64,000 bases of DNA, taken from contig VZSE01005034.1 of assembly GCA_013398275.1 (NCBI GenBank), positions 122,524 to 186,523 of the forward strand, in the 5' to 3' direction. Position 1 is the first letter of the stretch. Every line of letters starts with the position of its first letter. Below the pieces are notes generated by a model. It was given only the letters and a program-made list of their open reading frames with translations. It made no database searches and was not told where the DNA came from. This document shows positions 51,334 through 63,900 of this stretch, one piece after another. The DNA comes from Promerops cafer. Lineage: Eukaryota; Chordata; Aves; Passeriformes; Nectariniidae. Both the position numbers and the translations under genes were made by a program.

Positions 51334-51700
51334 AAGCATGGCCAGCAGCTCAAGGGAGGTGATCCTCCTGCTCTGCTCTGGTAAGAGCCCATCTGGACTG
51401 CTGCATCCAGAGCTGGGGTTCACGACATATGAAGCCCATGGACCTGTTTGAGCAAGTCCAGAGGAGGGTGTGAAGATGCTCAGAGTGCTGGAGCACCTCT
51501 CCTGCAGACAGGCTGGGAGAGCTGGGGCTGTTCAGCCCAGGAGAAGAGAAGGCTCTGGGGAGACCTTACAGCACCTTCCAGTACCTGAAGGGGGCCTACA
51601 GGAAAGCTGTACACAAGGACAAGGGGGAGTGGCTTTTAACTGACAGAGGGTGGGTTTAGATTAGATATTAGGAAGAAATTCTTCACTGTAAGGATGAGGA
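51334..51700 (+). mobile_element. CR1 LINE 3' fragment, plus strand
   Basis: The sequence follows the avian CR1 3' end. Landmarks in order are GGAGACCTTACAGC, CCTTCCAGTACCTGAAGGGG, GACAAGGGGGA and GATTAGATATTAGGAAGAAA. The element is truncated at both ends and lacks the terminal short repeats. It is old, with several mismatches to the consensus as I know it. Confidence 0.9.
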
Positions 51701-52766
51701 CTTGTAATTGTTTTTAATTCTGGATTTACATATTGTATACAAGTTATAGCCCTGTTTGGCACTCTGGTGTTCTAGCTTGTGGCATGCTACTTAAGAAAGC
51801 ACATTTTTTCTTCTTTTTCAATCTACAGACCTGGATGTTGTTCCCAATATTTTCAAGATGGTCACTTGCACCTTTCAGGCCTGGCCCACTAATGCATTAC
51901 ACTGGAAGCAGAGATAAATCACTGTACTCTTTTATAATAAGAAAAGACAAGGAATTTGTTTCTGATTACAGAAATAAATATTTACACGCAGTGCTTTAGG
52001 GCACTTCTTAAAGAAAGATCTTTCTTTGAACCAGCTTTAGCTGTACGAAGTTAATGAAACTGTAGGAAAGCACACTGGGAAGTTCTCTGCTTCACCCTGC
52101 TGTCCTCAGGGAAGATCAGCTCTGACATGCTTGTCTAACCAAGTCTTAGAGACCTCCAATGTGATTTGTTCCCGGGCCACCACAATGTTGAAGAACAGAA
52201 CATTAAAAAGACAATCTGCACAGAAGCTCTAGAAGAACAGGATCCCCGTGTTTCTGCACCAGGCGTCATTGCAGTGCTTAGGAAAGTTCTGACTTTCATC
52301 ACTAAGCTTTGCAAAGTTTCAGGTAGTGCCAGAACAATTGCTCAACAATGCTGGGCAGCAGAATACATCCAGAGATCTTTAAACCTGTGTAGTAAAGCAT
52401 TAAAAAGGCAATAAAGAAGGTATGGCTCAAGGAACCTGAAAAGAAACAAACAGAAAATAGGAAGGGGATATGGCAGAAAGTCAAACCTTCTGGCTGAAAT
52501 GGACAAACTTTCTTTTAGTTGCATGCAGTGGGGCAGTCACAGCAAGATGCCGTAAGTAATCCTGTTGTTTTGTTCCCTTCCCACTGAGCCTCAATCCCCT
52601 TGGTTCAGATTTCTGAAGTCAGGAACCTCAGCAGTGTTCATCTGCATCCATGTCGTGACAATTTCCCAAACACTGTACTGCTGCAGGTTACTGTACCTTC
52701 CCCCTTCTTGTCCATTTCCTGGATTCAGGTCAATTTGCCTTTGCTTTGGCTTCCACGTCCCAGGTC

Positions 52767-52850
52767 ATAATATACACTCATTGACCCTATGTTTGCTTAT
52801 GGAGCAGTAGTGTTTGATCCTAGACATGGCTCTGCAGAAGAGCATCTGAG
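52767..52850 (+). repeat. 84-bp exact direct repeat, copy 1
   Basis: This segment is identical base for base to 53085-53168, with an offset of 318 bp and 234 bp of unrelated sequence between the copies. The identity stops abruptly at both ends. The segment is not a recognised repeat family. Confidence 0.97.
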
Positions 52851-53084
52851 TGGCAAAGAGCTTCTCTGAACAGCCCCATCTCAGAGGCTTTTGGTCACAA
52901 AGTTGACAACAGTGGTGGGTTTTGCAGTGCACACTGGCATGCTGCACAGGAGTGTAGCTGTCCAAGGGGATCCACACTGATGGTTATTCCAAAATCTTGT
53001 GTGCATGACAAGGCACATGTGCTCAGGACAGCCTTGCAGCAATGTGACTGCCAGCTGCAGGAGTGCGGGATGTGGCATTCCTAA

Positions 53085-53168
53085 ATAATATACACTCATT
53101 GACCCTATGTTTGCTTATGGAGCAGTAGTGTTTGATCCTAGACATGGCTCTGCAGAAGAGCATCTGAG
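53085..53168 (+). repeat. 84-bp exact direct repeat, copy 2
   Basis: This is the second identical copy of 52767-52850, in the same orientation. No mismatch means either a recent duplication or an assembly artefact. Confidence 0.97.
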
Positions 53169-55149
53169 GTGCTCTTAGAGCTTGAGGATAAGGTCAGGGA
53201 AGTTTGAAGAGTTCCAGTGTTTCTTTGATTTAAACAGAACTTTTTATTGCTCAGGCTGTGCTGCAGATCACACTGAAGATCACCGGTTCACTGCACCATT
53301 ATTGGTGTTGGTTCATATTATTGTAAAGTGCCCATTCATTCTGCAGGGGGATTTTAAAATAAGCTATCAGTAAGCACACATTCTTCTTGTCATAAGTTAT
53401 TTTGAAAAGCAGAGATGGACTTCAGTGTGACTTCCAAATCTAAAGCTGAATAACCTTTGGCCCATCTTTAAAATGTTTACCTTACTTTTCTCTCTTCCAA
53501 GAAGGTGGCTTTGTTAGCTGGAACAACAGCATCTACTACTGACAATCCTAAAGCCAAATAATCAAATGTTTGATTCATATTCATTTCCTTTTGCTGCATT
53601 TTTACTTCAAATAGTGCAAGACGTGCTTTTTAATTTCTTGTTTGCCTTGTTTGGCTGTGAGCTTTTCAGAGACCTAAATGGAAGAAAAAGCATTATGTTA
53701 AAAAGGGGTGTTCATACTTGATTGAGTACTCTCCTTGGATATTATTTCCCCCTTCAAATTCTTTTAATACTTGCTCTAAATCCACAAGCTACTTTGCACC
53801 TTCACCTTTAGCTTTTCTTCAGCTTACTAAAATGAATAAGGCATTGTCCCATGAGCAGTTGATTTATTTCCTGTGTATGTTTGGAAAGGTGTTTCTTTCT
53901 GGATAATGTTCACGTTCTCACAAAACTGGATGTCATCCCATATATGCTTAATTCAGCTCCATTGCCGTGTCATGCACATTTGTATAATCTTCAGATATGA
54001 TCCCTAAGCTTTTTGAAGGGCATAACCTGCCCTGCCAGATAGTTCTGCTCAATCTCTGTGCTTCAACAATAATGAGCACTTGCAGGGTTTTGTATTTTGT
54101 ATACCTAATCTTTTGGACATCCTTAAATGCGCAGGTGGAAAAGTACAAAGGGGTTGGAGCAGTCACAGCTTCTATACTGTGTAGGGTGGGACTTCAGAAA
54201 TGTTGCTTTTTTTCTTTTTCCTATCTTCTATTAACATGTGTGTCCCAGAGCTTTTTTGTTATCAAGTTCTTCAGAAGTGACTCATAAGAGGGTAACTTGG
54301 AAATTGCTATCACACAGTAGGAAGAAATGCTGGATTTTCAATTTAAACACCCTCCAGAAGGTTTATTTATCTCAACAGCTAAGTCACAGTCTGAAAGAAA
54401 GAAAGTTACCTTGCTAAGCTTAAAAATCAACATGGTAGATAAGGAAGAAGTAACCTATTTTTAAAAATGCTAAAGTTTTAGCTAAAGCTAGTATGCATTT
54501 TATTATTTGTGGGACAGAATGTATAGTTGTCAGTAAAATCTATGATGCATGACTGCCATTAAATTTTTTATTTTTCTCTAAAGAGTTAGGTCATTTGAGC
54601 TGTGGTTAAAATAGTTTCCTGTTAAATAGAGCCAAGTTCAGTGCAGAACTAATTTTCCATTAAAAGAAAGCTGTTTCAGAAAGCACTAGCTCTCTTCACC
54701 TGGAGTCAACATCTGTATTGCTTCAGGCAAGCAAGCAATGCAAGGCTGCTCAGCCCTGGCAGGAGTTAGGAGTGGGGAGCAGGCTGTGCTGCCTGTGAAC
54801 TGGCAGTAAAGAACCACTTTCCCCTCCAAGTGCCTTGTAGTCAGAAACTGTAGCTATGGCTACAATCTGCTGAGCATGGTCAATGTTTCATAACATTTGT
54901 CCAAGTTACGGTCCCCAAGTGAAGATAACCTGGAGTTGCAAGAACAGGCCTTTGCCCACTGCTTCTAACTTCTTTTGTGTGCAGGCTCACCAGCCATGAA
55001 CACCTCCAGTATGTTCTTTGTCTTCAGCCTCTGACACACATTTCACTGGAATCTGCTGAGGTTAATAAATCACTGGAGAGGAGATCAGTGCATCATGTTC
55101 AGTTGGATAAAGTGAGATAAAAAAACTATAAAGGAATAATGTATCATAT

Positions 55150-55432
55150 TTCTGTAGAATTAGAGGCTGAGTAGGAAGGGACCTGCATTGAAGTCCAACT
55201 CCTGGCCCTGCACAGGGCAGCACCAAGAGTCACACCCTGTGCCTGAGAGCATTGTCCAAACCCTTCTTGAACTCTGTCAGGCTGGTGCTGTGACCACTGC
55301 TTTGGGGAGCCTGTTCAAGTGCCCAACCACCCTTTGGGTGAAAAATCTTTTTCTGATATTCAACTTAAACCTCCCCGACACAACTTCATGCCATCCCCTT
55401 GGGTCATGTCAGTGGTCACCAGAAAGAAGAGA
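55150..55432 (-). mobile_element. CR1 LINE fragment, minus strand
   Basis: The plus strand shows the reverse complement of a CR1 3' end. Landmarks are GGAAGGGACCTGCATTGAAG, GTCCAACTCCTGGCCCTGCA, a CAAACCCTTCTTGAACTCTG block, and CCATCCCCTTGGGTCATGTC. It resembles a divergent CR1 subfamily. The boundaries are approximate. Confidence 0.85.
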
Positions 55433-55943
55433 TTTTAATTGCACAACATGTAGATAAACATAAAGAAAAATTCTCTTCATTGTGAACAGCTCTAAAAGTG
55501 GAGAGGTCTAGGGATCAGCTAAGTATTTTCTGGCAAAGGGTTCAGCTGAGAGCCTGTGCAAGCAAGTTGTAAAGGGGTGGTACTGTGGTTTCCCTACATG
55601 GCAGGGCCACTGTATGCCCTGAGCTGGAGCCTCACCCTCACTTATCTTTAGGAATGGGGCAGAGCAAAGCAAATAAAGCAGCTTCTGCAACATGGTTATG
55701 CAAGTCTGCTCATGCTTCACTGGAACCTTGTGCAGTCTTTTTTTGTCACTTTTTTCCTAAAGACCATGACACCTACCCCTGCACAGGTTGCAGACAGGAT
55801 CCATTGTCTAATCCAGTGTTCTCAGTTAGAGAAAAAAAAAGTCATGGCCTTGATATGCCTATAGCTAAAGATATGAGGAAAGTTTTGAGGGGAAAGAAAA
55901 CATAAAGGGGTATGAGAAATAAACAATAAGGAAAAGAGAACAG

Positions 55944-55985
55944 TTAAGGTTGGAAAAGACCTTTAAAATCATCAAGTACAAAAGA
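55944..55985 (-). mobile_element. CR1-type 3' tail remnant
   Basis: AGGTTGGAAAAGACCTTTAA followed by ATCATCAAGT matches the reverse complement of the common avian CR1 tail. Only about 40 bp remain. Confidence 0.7.
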
Positions 55986-56084
55986 AGGGAGGAAAGGAGA
56001 AAGATAAACATCAAGGAATAGAGTGAACTAGAAATACTTCATTCTGATACAAGTTATTTTAGGAAGTGCGTACGTCCTGAGAGG

Positions 56085-56296
56085 ACTGGAGAGCTTTGGC
56101 TGGAACTCAGAACAAGAAGGGAGAGTTTATGGCCTTTGGAAGAAAGGGCTGAGAGCTCAGGGGGATTACAAGGATGTTATGAGTTTTTGAAGGGAGAAAA
56201 TTAGAAGGGCCAAAGCCCAGCTAGAACTTAACCTGGTTACTGCCATTAAAGACAATAAAAAATGTTTCTATAAATACATTAACAGGAGCAGGCCCC
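56085..56296 (+). mobile_element. CR1 LINE ORF2 fragment (segment before the reverse transcriptase core)
   Basis: The landmarks GAAAATTAGAAGGGCCAAAG and AATGTTTCTATAAATACATT are characteristic of the CR1 ORF2 stretch just upstream of the reverse transcriptase. The frame is broken by stops. The reverse transcriptase core is missing, and the next piece downstream is the far 3' part of ORF2 at 56652. Confidence 0.88.
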
Positions 56297-56297
56297 C

Positions 56298-56650
56298 ATC
56301 ATGGTGACTTGGGAAGACAAATGCTATCACTCCAAATGTCCACGCCTCCCTCCTTCTTCCCCCACTTTATATACTGAGATGATGTCATGTGGTCTGGTAT
56401 AGCCCATTGGTCAGTTTGGGTCACCTGTCTGGGCTGTGTCTCCTCCCAGCCTCGCATGCACCCCCAATTTTCTCACCAGTGTGGCCATATGAAACACAGA
56501 AAAGGCTTTGTAAACCATACAATACTTACATACTTAGCGATAACAAAAACATCCCTACGTTATCAGCCCTGTGTTCAGCACAAATCCAAAACCCAGTGCC
56601 AAACCAGCCTCTGTGAAGAAAGCTAACTCTGCACCAGCCAAAACCAGCAC
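56298..56650 (+). mobile_element. Solo LTR of an avian ERV (ERVL-type), between two CR1 pieces
   Basis: The order of landmarks matches a common avian LTR as I know it: a GACTTGGGAAGACAAATGC start region, CACTTTATATACTGAG, GGTCAGTTTGGGTCA, then CAGCACAAATCCAAAACCCA and an end near CCAGCACA. No gag, pol or env coding sequence is adjacent, so it is a solo or partial LTR. The family name and exact ends need a repeat library. Confidence 0.75.
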
Positions 56651-56651
56651 A

Positions 56652-56870
56652 GAGGTTCAACAAGGCCAAGTGCCAAGTCCTGCCCTTGGTAACAACCACC
56701 CCAGGCAGTGCTACAGGAAAAGCTGCCTGGAGGAAAAGGACCTGGGGGTGCTGGCTGACAGCAGCTGAACATGACCCAGTGTGCTCAGGTGGCCAAGAAG
56801 GCCAGTGGCATCCTGGTTGGGATCAGAAATAATGCAGCCAGCATGACTAGGGAAGAGAAGAATCTCTTCT
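56652..56870 (+). mobile_element. CR1 LINE ORF2 3' fragment
   Basis: GAGGTTCAACAAGGCCAAGT, GACCTGGGGGTGCTGGCTGA and CAGGTGGCCAAGAAGGCCAG are landmarks of the CR1 region just 3' of the reverse transcriptase. It has several indels and in-frame stops. It begins right at the LTR end. Confidence 0.9.
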
Positions 56871-57237
56871 TGAATTAATTACAGTGATACAGGTAAACAT
56901 GAGAGAGTGCTATACTTAGTAATTACTAGTCAGGTTATATACAGCATTTTATGTCTTTTTTACTTGTTTCTGAAGGAAAAAATCTTGATTTCAGAATGCT
57001 GGGCATAATTTAAAAATAGATGAGGCTTGAAGTCCCCAGGAAAGGCATACAGTGCTGACTTCCACCCAATCCCTTGCACCAGCATGTAGTACCAGGAGAG
57101 GGCAAGTGTGTGGGCACATGAGCAGTGATGGGGGCTGTGCTTGTGGGTGTTGACAGAACCAACAGGTCAGGCACTCACAAAACAAGCAGGGTGTTGCATG
57201 TGATAAGAAATGTTCTGTTGCAGCACTTCTGACTTAC

Positions 57238-57327
57238 TGATTTTTGTTTTGCCATCAGCATGATTGGCACGTTGTCCTTGGACACAGTGAAGCGAAAGCC
57301 ATTCCAACACATTAACGAGTAGCCAGA
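57238..57327 (-). other. Possible orphan 90-bp coding exon (uncertain)
   Basis: On the minus strand a 90-bp segment is open in phase 0 (30 codons). It is bounded by a good acceptor (agttttacag|T) and a strong donor (TCA|gtaagt). The peptide starts SGYSLMCWNGFRFTVSK and looks protein-like. I do not recognise it, and I could not find partner exons. C4orf17 would lie here on this strand in mammals, but the peptide does not resemble what I recall of that protein. It may be chance. Confidence 0.25.
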
Positions 57328-57975
57328 CTGTAAAACTAAGAATTCAGGAGCAGATACAGCCACAGCCACACAGTCAGTGTGGCTGTGTATCTTTCTTAAG
57401 CAGCTTGCACAATGCCATGTTTTAATGGATGAGCTGGATGGGCTCTTTTAAGTGTCACCGAAGTTCATCAGCAAAGCCTTCATGTTCTCACTGTGTCCCT
57501 GCTGCTGTGAATTCAAGAGCCACTCTCTCTGTTTCTCTTTGCACCTACAGTGCCACTGAGAGTAGTGGGTTTGGAGGGCAGCTTCCAGGGAGGTGGAAAA
57601 AGGGAAATAGCTTCCAGCCAGGGCTGTTGCCTTTGTCCTATGATGTTGAGGGCAACCACAGGTGGGCTGCAAAAAAGGGTAGGGAAGAGCATGAAAAAGG
57701 AGTCAGGAAGACAGAAGCACTGAAAGAGTGAGGTTTCATCAGCTGAGTGGTTTGCTCTCATTCTAGCACTTTTTCTGATTAAGGGGTGGGACTCTGAGCT
57801 GGGAGGCTTGGCTAAAAGACCAGAGCAGTCCACTTGTGGGAGCACTTCACACAGCCAGCTTCCAGTGTGCTGTCGAGGACTTGTGCTACCAGCAATCCAG
57901 CTGCTCTGGGGGTGACTGAGTTCTTGGTGCAAGAAATCAGCCGTGGCAAGATTGGAAACAGACACACCAGTCAAC

Positions 57976-57993
57976 ATGAGCATGGCAGGCAAA
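57976..57993 (+). CDS. ADH1C: ADH coding exon 1 (MSMAGK)
   Basis: This 18-bp coding exon reads ATG AGC ATG GCA GGC AAA, then gtaagc. The tiny first coding exon encoding M-S-x-A/V-G-K is a hallmark of vertebrate class I ADH genes. The upstream 150 bp lacks a perfect TATA box; a TAAAAG-like sequence lies near 57813. It joins exon 2 in phase 0. Confidence 0.93.
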
Positions 57994-60900
57994 GTAAGCA
58001 ACAGTTTGTATTAGGAAAGTTTCTTTGCTGCAGCTGAGTAATGCATTTGTAAATGTGAATTCTTTGCAGGGACACTGTAAGTCCTGGTGGTATAGCACAA
58101 ATTAGAGTTTAGGATGAAGCTGGTACAGAAGAGCTGCTTTTATTTGCAGGCTGCTGTAGTTTCCTAGGAAATGGTTGTTAACTCTTCAAGGCAATACTTT
58201 ATTTGAGGCAACATAAGGTAACAGCATCAGAATAACATCCTGTCTGGGTTAGGAAACTGTTTTTAATCTCTGACTGGATAGTTTAAAATATGATAGAATG
58301 TATTAAGGGTTTAGATCAATGTATTTATCTGCTCTACCAGTTTCCATTCTGAGATCCTACAGTAGTTTAAACTATTTTTAGTTTATTTATAATTCTGTCA
58401 GCTTGTTTTCTAAAAAGAAGATATAGCTAATATTGTGTTAAATTTCAGGGTGAGTTGTGCTGGCATTAGGACAGTCATTAAATTTGAATATGCATAAAAC
58501 AAGTCTCAACTTTTTTTAATGAAGACCAGAAGTAAATTTCACATGCAATGCAATACTGAGCTGGGATTGAAATGAGTAGTTACATCTTTGCCAGAAATTA
58601 GATGACAAGAGAGATGGAGGCTGATACCAATACATGTTTCTTCTTGCGCTGCTGGTGAGATGCTAACAGACACCCAGGGACCAGCAAGAGGGGTTAAGGG
58701 ACAAGCAACTAGAAATAGAAAACAACTGAAAGCATGCACCTTGCTAGAATGTGCCTTAAGATAGTAGCAGGATCATTCGCTGTTACTGCCAGCTGTCTTC
58801 ACTATTCTAAAACCAAAAGAGAAAGGGAAAAAATGCTCTTTTACTCTGTGCAAATGCTCAGTTACTGCAAGTGCAAAATTCATTGTAGCTTACTTGTAGG
58901 TAAATTCATCAAGTTCAGTCCTCTACTCAGCATTGGACAGAGCACAGAAAATGAAGGGTTGTGATGTAGCTTAACTGCTTTGGTTTCACCGTGTTTATCT
59001 TGGAATAACACGGGAGTTACAGGGCAATTTATGTAACCAAGCAGCATAGTCCTTGTATCCTGTACAAAGGTGTGTTTCTGCACCTGCCCTCCTCCACAGC
59101 AGTAACTCATATGGCTGGTAGAACACATGAGCAGAGAAAAAACTGTTGAGGCAGTGCTTGTCTTAGCAGATGAACTGGGTGATAGTGTGCTGTTGCTGCA
59201 TCTGTGAGATCCTGTTGCAATCTGTAAAAGCTCACAGGGACTAAACAGTCAGAAAAATACATAGTTAATTAATGTATAATTGTAGGAGAGATTTGTTTGT
59301 TCTCGGCAATCCACCCTTCTTGGCCACCTTTGTTCTTAGAAACACTGCATGTGCTTTGCACGTCCAAGTCATGAAATTATCACTGTGCTATGTGGGATAC
59401 AATATAAATATATAAAATGCCTTTTTTTTTTTTTAAATAAGTTGGTGCCCTTTGAAATGTGATCTTTGACCACACATGTGAATTTTTCACTAATCACACT
59501 TGCATCTAAACATTAAATTTAAATTTAGTGCAAATAGCTCTTGAGGCAGATTTTTTCGAAGCATTGTGCCCATCCCACTTCTGTGTCTAGCTGCTGAAAG
59601 TCTGCTATTTTTTTTCATATGTTTAGTATGTCCTAGTAATTATTTTCTTTGTTACCAGTTTTCAGTTTGTGGATAATCAGACATTATTTCTACTTCTACT
59701 TCAAAAGCTTTGATACTAAAAAAATTTGTTTGTTGTTTTCCTCTGCAAATTTTGCAGCACACTGGTGTTAAGTTGTCCTGATCACATAGGATAAATATGC
59801 ATGTGCTAAATTTCTTGCATCCTGGATTTGATTCCCCTCTGTTTCCTTCTCAAGATAATGCCACCTGAACACTTGCAGTCAGGAGACTTAACAGAATGAC
59901 TGAGGACTTTATAGTGTGTCACCCAGGATTATCATATTTCAGGGACTGGGGTTGTTTAAAGACATAGGATGAGATCTTTAAACACCTCTAAGGAGGAACA
60001 GCAATTATGGGGACAGAGAGGTCCCACTGCTTTTGAATACACTAGGATTGAGCTTGCAGGGAGGAAACCTGTTTGAAAGCCTAGGATGAGGTGTGGACAA
60101 TGCTCTTCTCTTTCCTTAGGGGATTTTTCTCTCAGTGGCAGATGGTCAGAGGAGCCCTAAGGCCTGTCATTACCAGGACAGAGCCTGAAGAGTTAATGGA
60201 CAAACTTCAGTCTGAGAGATGAAAAAAAAACCAAACTGTCTTAGTTGGATAGTTGCGTAGTAAATCCACCTGAGTGAAATATCCCTTCTGAGAAGGAGGG
60301 TACTTTAGCATGGATAATACTGCACTTAAAGGGACTGTTCAAGATTACCTCTGTGTAGTGCTACATCAGTTTGCACAGGTGTCCTTCAGCCATCACCTCA
60401 TGGCTGAACTTGGGCCCTACTAGAATGTTTATAAAACTGCACTAGGCTCTGAATTCCATTTTTAGCAATTTTGTCATCACAGCCTGATAAATGACATCAT
60501 TTAGTGTGCCATCTTCAAGAAAATACAAATACAGACAAGTAATCCAGCACAGCAGAAGAAATTGACCAAGGAAGTTAGCAAAGAAGCAATGAGAATGGGT
60601 AAGGTATCCCGTTACCTAGGAGACTATTACACATGCAGCTGAAAACTTGACGTGATGGAATGATGAGCAAAGTCAGACATGATCTTGGTGGGGGGAAAAA
60701 GTAGGCTTACACTGACCTTTGGTGTTGACTTTTTTGTTGTTTGGTTTGGTTTTCTTCTCTGTAGTTTCCCTCTCTTCTCCACAAATATGAGCAGGAGTTT
60801 CACATGCAGACAAGGAAGAATCTGTCTGTGTGGTGACTTGAAAATGCAAGTGCCATTCCTGTTTTCTTTGCTCTGTTTGCAGGTTATTAAATGCAAGGCA

Positions 60901-63900
60901 GCAGTGCTGTGGGAAGCCAATAAACCATTCAGTATTGAGGAAGTGGAAGTTGCCCCACCAAAAGAACATGAAGTTCGCATAAAGGTACTGAAAATAAAAT
61001 TTAAACCAACTCCTATGACTTGCATTCTACCTTGCTTTTACTCCGAATTAGTTCTATAAATTTCTAAGACCCAGTCAGAAAACGTTCTACTAGAAAGTAG
61101 CTACTAATCAGTGATCCTATGGAACATGTTTAAAGTCCTTAATTTGATAATGAGATTCTTTAAAGAAAAAAAAAAATGTTTTTCAGGGTTGTATCTTTTG
61201 TTTACTGACATCTGTTTTTCTAACAGGTGGAAAAAATTACAGTACAAGGCAAAAATCAGAATTTCCTGTAGTGTGGAGCAAGAAAATTTCTTTTACTTTG
61301 TTTGAATCTGTGCTCGGAAATAGCTCATTAGGCCTGGGAGCTTCCTTTTTTACCTGGATATTAGCCTCAGTGAAATTCAGCAGCTGCCTTAATTTTTGAG
61401 CAGTTTCAAGTGTTACATATGTTAGGAAAACCCTCTAATGGGGTTGACAAATCCATTTGTCAGAATAAAAGTTGCAAATGCATACCTGAATATTCAAAAA
61501 AAAAATAGTGCTGTTCTAGCTGCAAGAAAAGGCAAAACGTCATATAAAACACTATGTAGCTTAAATTTTTTTTTCATGTAACATATACAAATATTTTAAA
61601 TATATACACAGCACAATTATATAATTATTATGTAATTATCTAGAATATAAAATCATTCTTTAATACATCATTTATACAAAATATCTCTTATATATTGTCA
61701 TAAAATCTAAATATAATAAACATAAAATATATACACTATTTCTATGTTTATAAATAATATGTGATGGTTAATTTGTATTTACATACTTTTGTAATATTTA
61801 TATAATATTACACACTTTTCTTTTTAAGTATTTATATATAAATATTAGGAATAATTTAATTTACTTTGTTCTCCCTATATAATTGTATTGCTAGAACATT
61901 GGTTCTACAGAAAATCCATCAGACGCCCTATAGAGCTTAGTACTGCATAGCAAACACTCACAAAAGAGCTTTGCCCTGTAGATTAAAGACTAATAAATAC
62001 CATTAAAATCTTAAATCAGACAACTAGATTTGTTTTACCTGTAGATTTATTGAGTGCAGATTGGATTTTGGAGAGAAGCAAGTGGCTCCTCCAAACGCAG
62101 ACTATCATTTCACTCCTACATATGACATGACACAGTTAAATGCAGAAATATTCTTGTCCTTCCTGTGAATCAGATCATGGCCAGTGGGATCTGCCGCTCT
62201 GATGACCATGTGATAACTGGTGCATTGGTTATGCCTTTTCCAATAATTCTTGGGCACGAAGCAGCTGGTGTTGTGGAGAGTGTTGGGCAGCGAGTGACTT
62301 CAGTCAAGCCAGGTATGAAACAGCACTGAAAACAAACCCGGTGCTGAGTTTCCAGACTCCTCCTTAAGTCAAAGATCATTACATTCATGAGTATTTTTAG
62401 TGCACGGGAAAATATTCCAATTTCAGTTTTTTCAAGGATACCTCAAAGGATATAAACCTGCTGTTTATGCCTTTCTGTGTCCCCAGTATACTTTCAGATT
62501 TTCTACTCAATTTCTTTTGGTTTTGGCCAAAAACATCTGCAGCTTGCTTTCTACCTACATAGTGCTTTTCCTGTCATGGGACTAAGAATGTCAAGTCTTT
62601 GCTGTTGTTCATATGAAATCAGGCATTAGCTGCAAGTTCTCTGAACACAGTTTATACAGCTCACCTTTCTCAAGAATAAGGCAGGAGCCCCATGTTTCCA
62701 GGTGAGCTGAAATAGCAAGTCTGAACACATACATGCACAAAATTGCATTTCTCAGATGTTGCTTAATTTACACCTCCAAGTTCTGAAAAAAAGGCTTCAA
62801 CTTGTGCAACATTTCTTTAGCAAAATTATTACTAAGCCCATATCACAGTTCTAAGTTAACTCAGGGTCGAGGTAGTGGGGGCATTTAATGTTCTGTAGGT
62901 ATTTTTCATTTTTTGGTGGAAATCAAAAATTTCCCTTGACTTTCAATGTGTCGAGGATTAGCCACATTTTAAGACTGACAAATCATAAACTGATACATAT
63001 TAGGAAATACCTGTTTAGAGATTATTAGGTATTTACCATGTATCATTGCTGTGGAAATTGCATAGGAGTAAAAAATCGCACTGGGAAGCTATGTGCTACT
63101 TTGTTAGTCACATAATTGTGCTAGAGAACCAGAAATGCTGGCTTAGACTGTGTGTGCCACTGCTTCTCAGTCAAGTATTTTAGCTACCTTTACTCAACGC
63201 AACAGTAATTGGACTGCTATATAGCAAAGATGCTCAAAAGGACTTGCAAATTAATGCATCATTCCCCATTCTTTGTATGCACAGTTTACAACCCTGTTAT
63301 CTTGGCACTCCAATCTGCTGTCCTAGTGGATGTCAATTTTTATCTTAGTTTCTTTACTGAAAGAAGGTGTATTACTACCTTCTTTTTACTACCTTCTTTT
63401 TACACAGAAGATGCAATAACCTGCTGAGTAAGTACTTCAGAAGTGTCAGTAGATAACATAGTTTTATGCCATAGGTCTGACTCACTTCTGTGGAAAGACA
63501 CCAGAAATTTTGCATATCAAAATTAGTTGTCATAACTTTGCCCTAATTATGTCTTTTATATAAAACACAGAGATGGTTCATCTTACAAATGCAGCAGAAG
63601 GAAATAAAACCATCTCTGCATCCCTAGTGCATATTTGCCTGGGGATTAAATACACTTGCTTCATGTTTTTACCTGCATGCTTCTTGTTTGCTTTTTTTAA
63701 TCCTCTGTCATTACTGTTTTATTTCTAGGAGACAAGGTTATTCCACTCTTTGTTCCACAGTGTGGGGAGTGCACGAACTGCTTAAACACCAAGGGTAACC
63801 TGTGCAGTAAAACTGAGTGAGTTTTCCTGAATTATTTACAACCCTAATTTGATTTGACTTCATCCAAAACTGATTACAAACAACAAATTTCACTTGCCAT

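Larger units (their letters stand above)
49364..57975. other. Intergenic region between TRMT10A and ADH, repeat-rich
   Basis: These 8.6 kb hold most of the interspersed repeats of the window: CR1 pieces at about 51334-51700, 55150-55432, 55944-55985, 56085-56296 and 56652-56870, and an LTR at about 56298-56650. They also hold an exact 84-bp direct repeat. Mammals have C4orf17 in this interval, but I recognise none of its exons. One spliced-looking minus-strand open segment (57238-57327) is listed separately. Confidence 0.6.

Noticed and set aside
57513..58001. 162-aa minus-strand frame overlapping ADH exon 1
   Set aside because: It runs antisense across the ADH start exon and leader. It has no family resemblance and no splice support.
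61540..61870. Many TATA-like and AATAAA-like strings in ADH intron 2
   Set aside because: They are chance products of an AT-rich low-complexity stretch inside an intron, with no gene start or end nearby.
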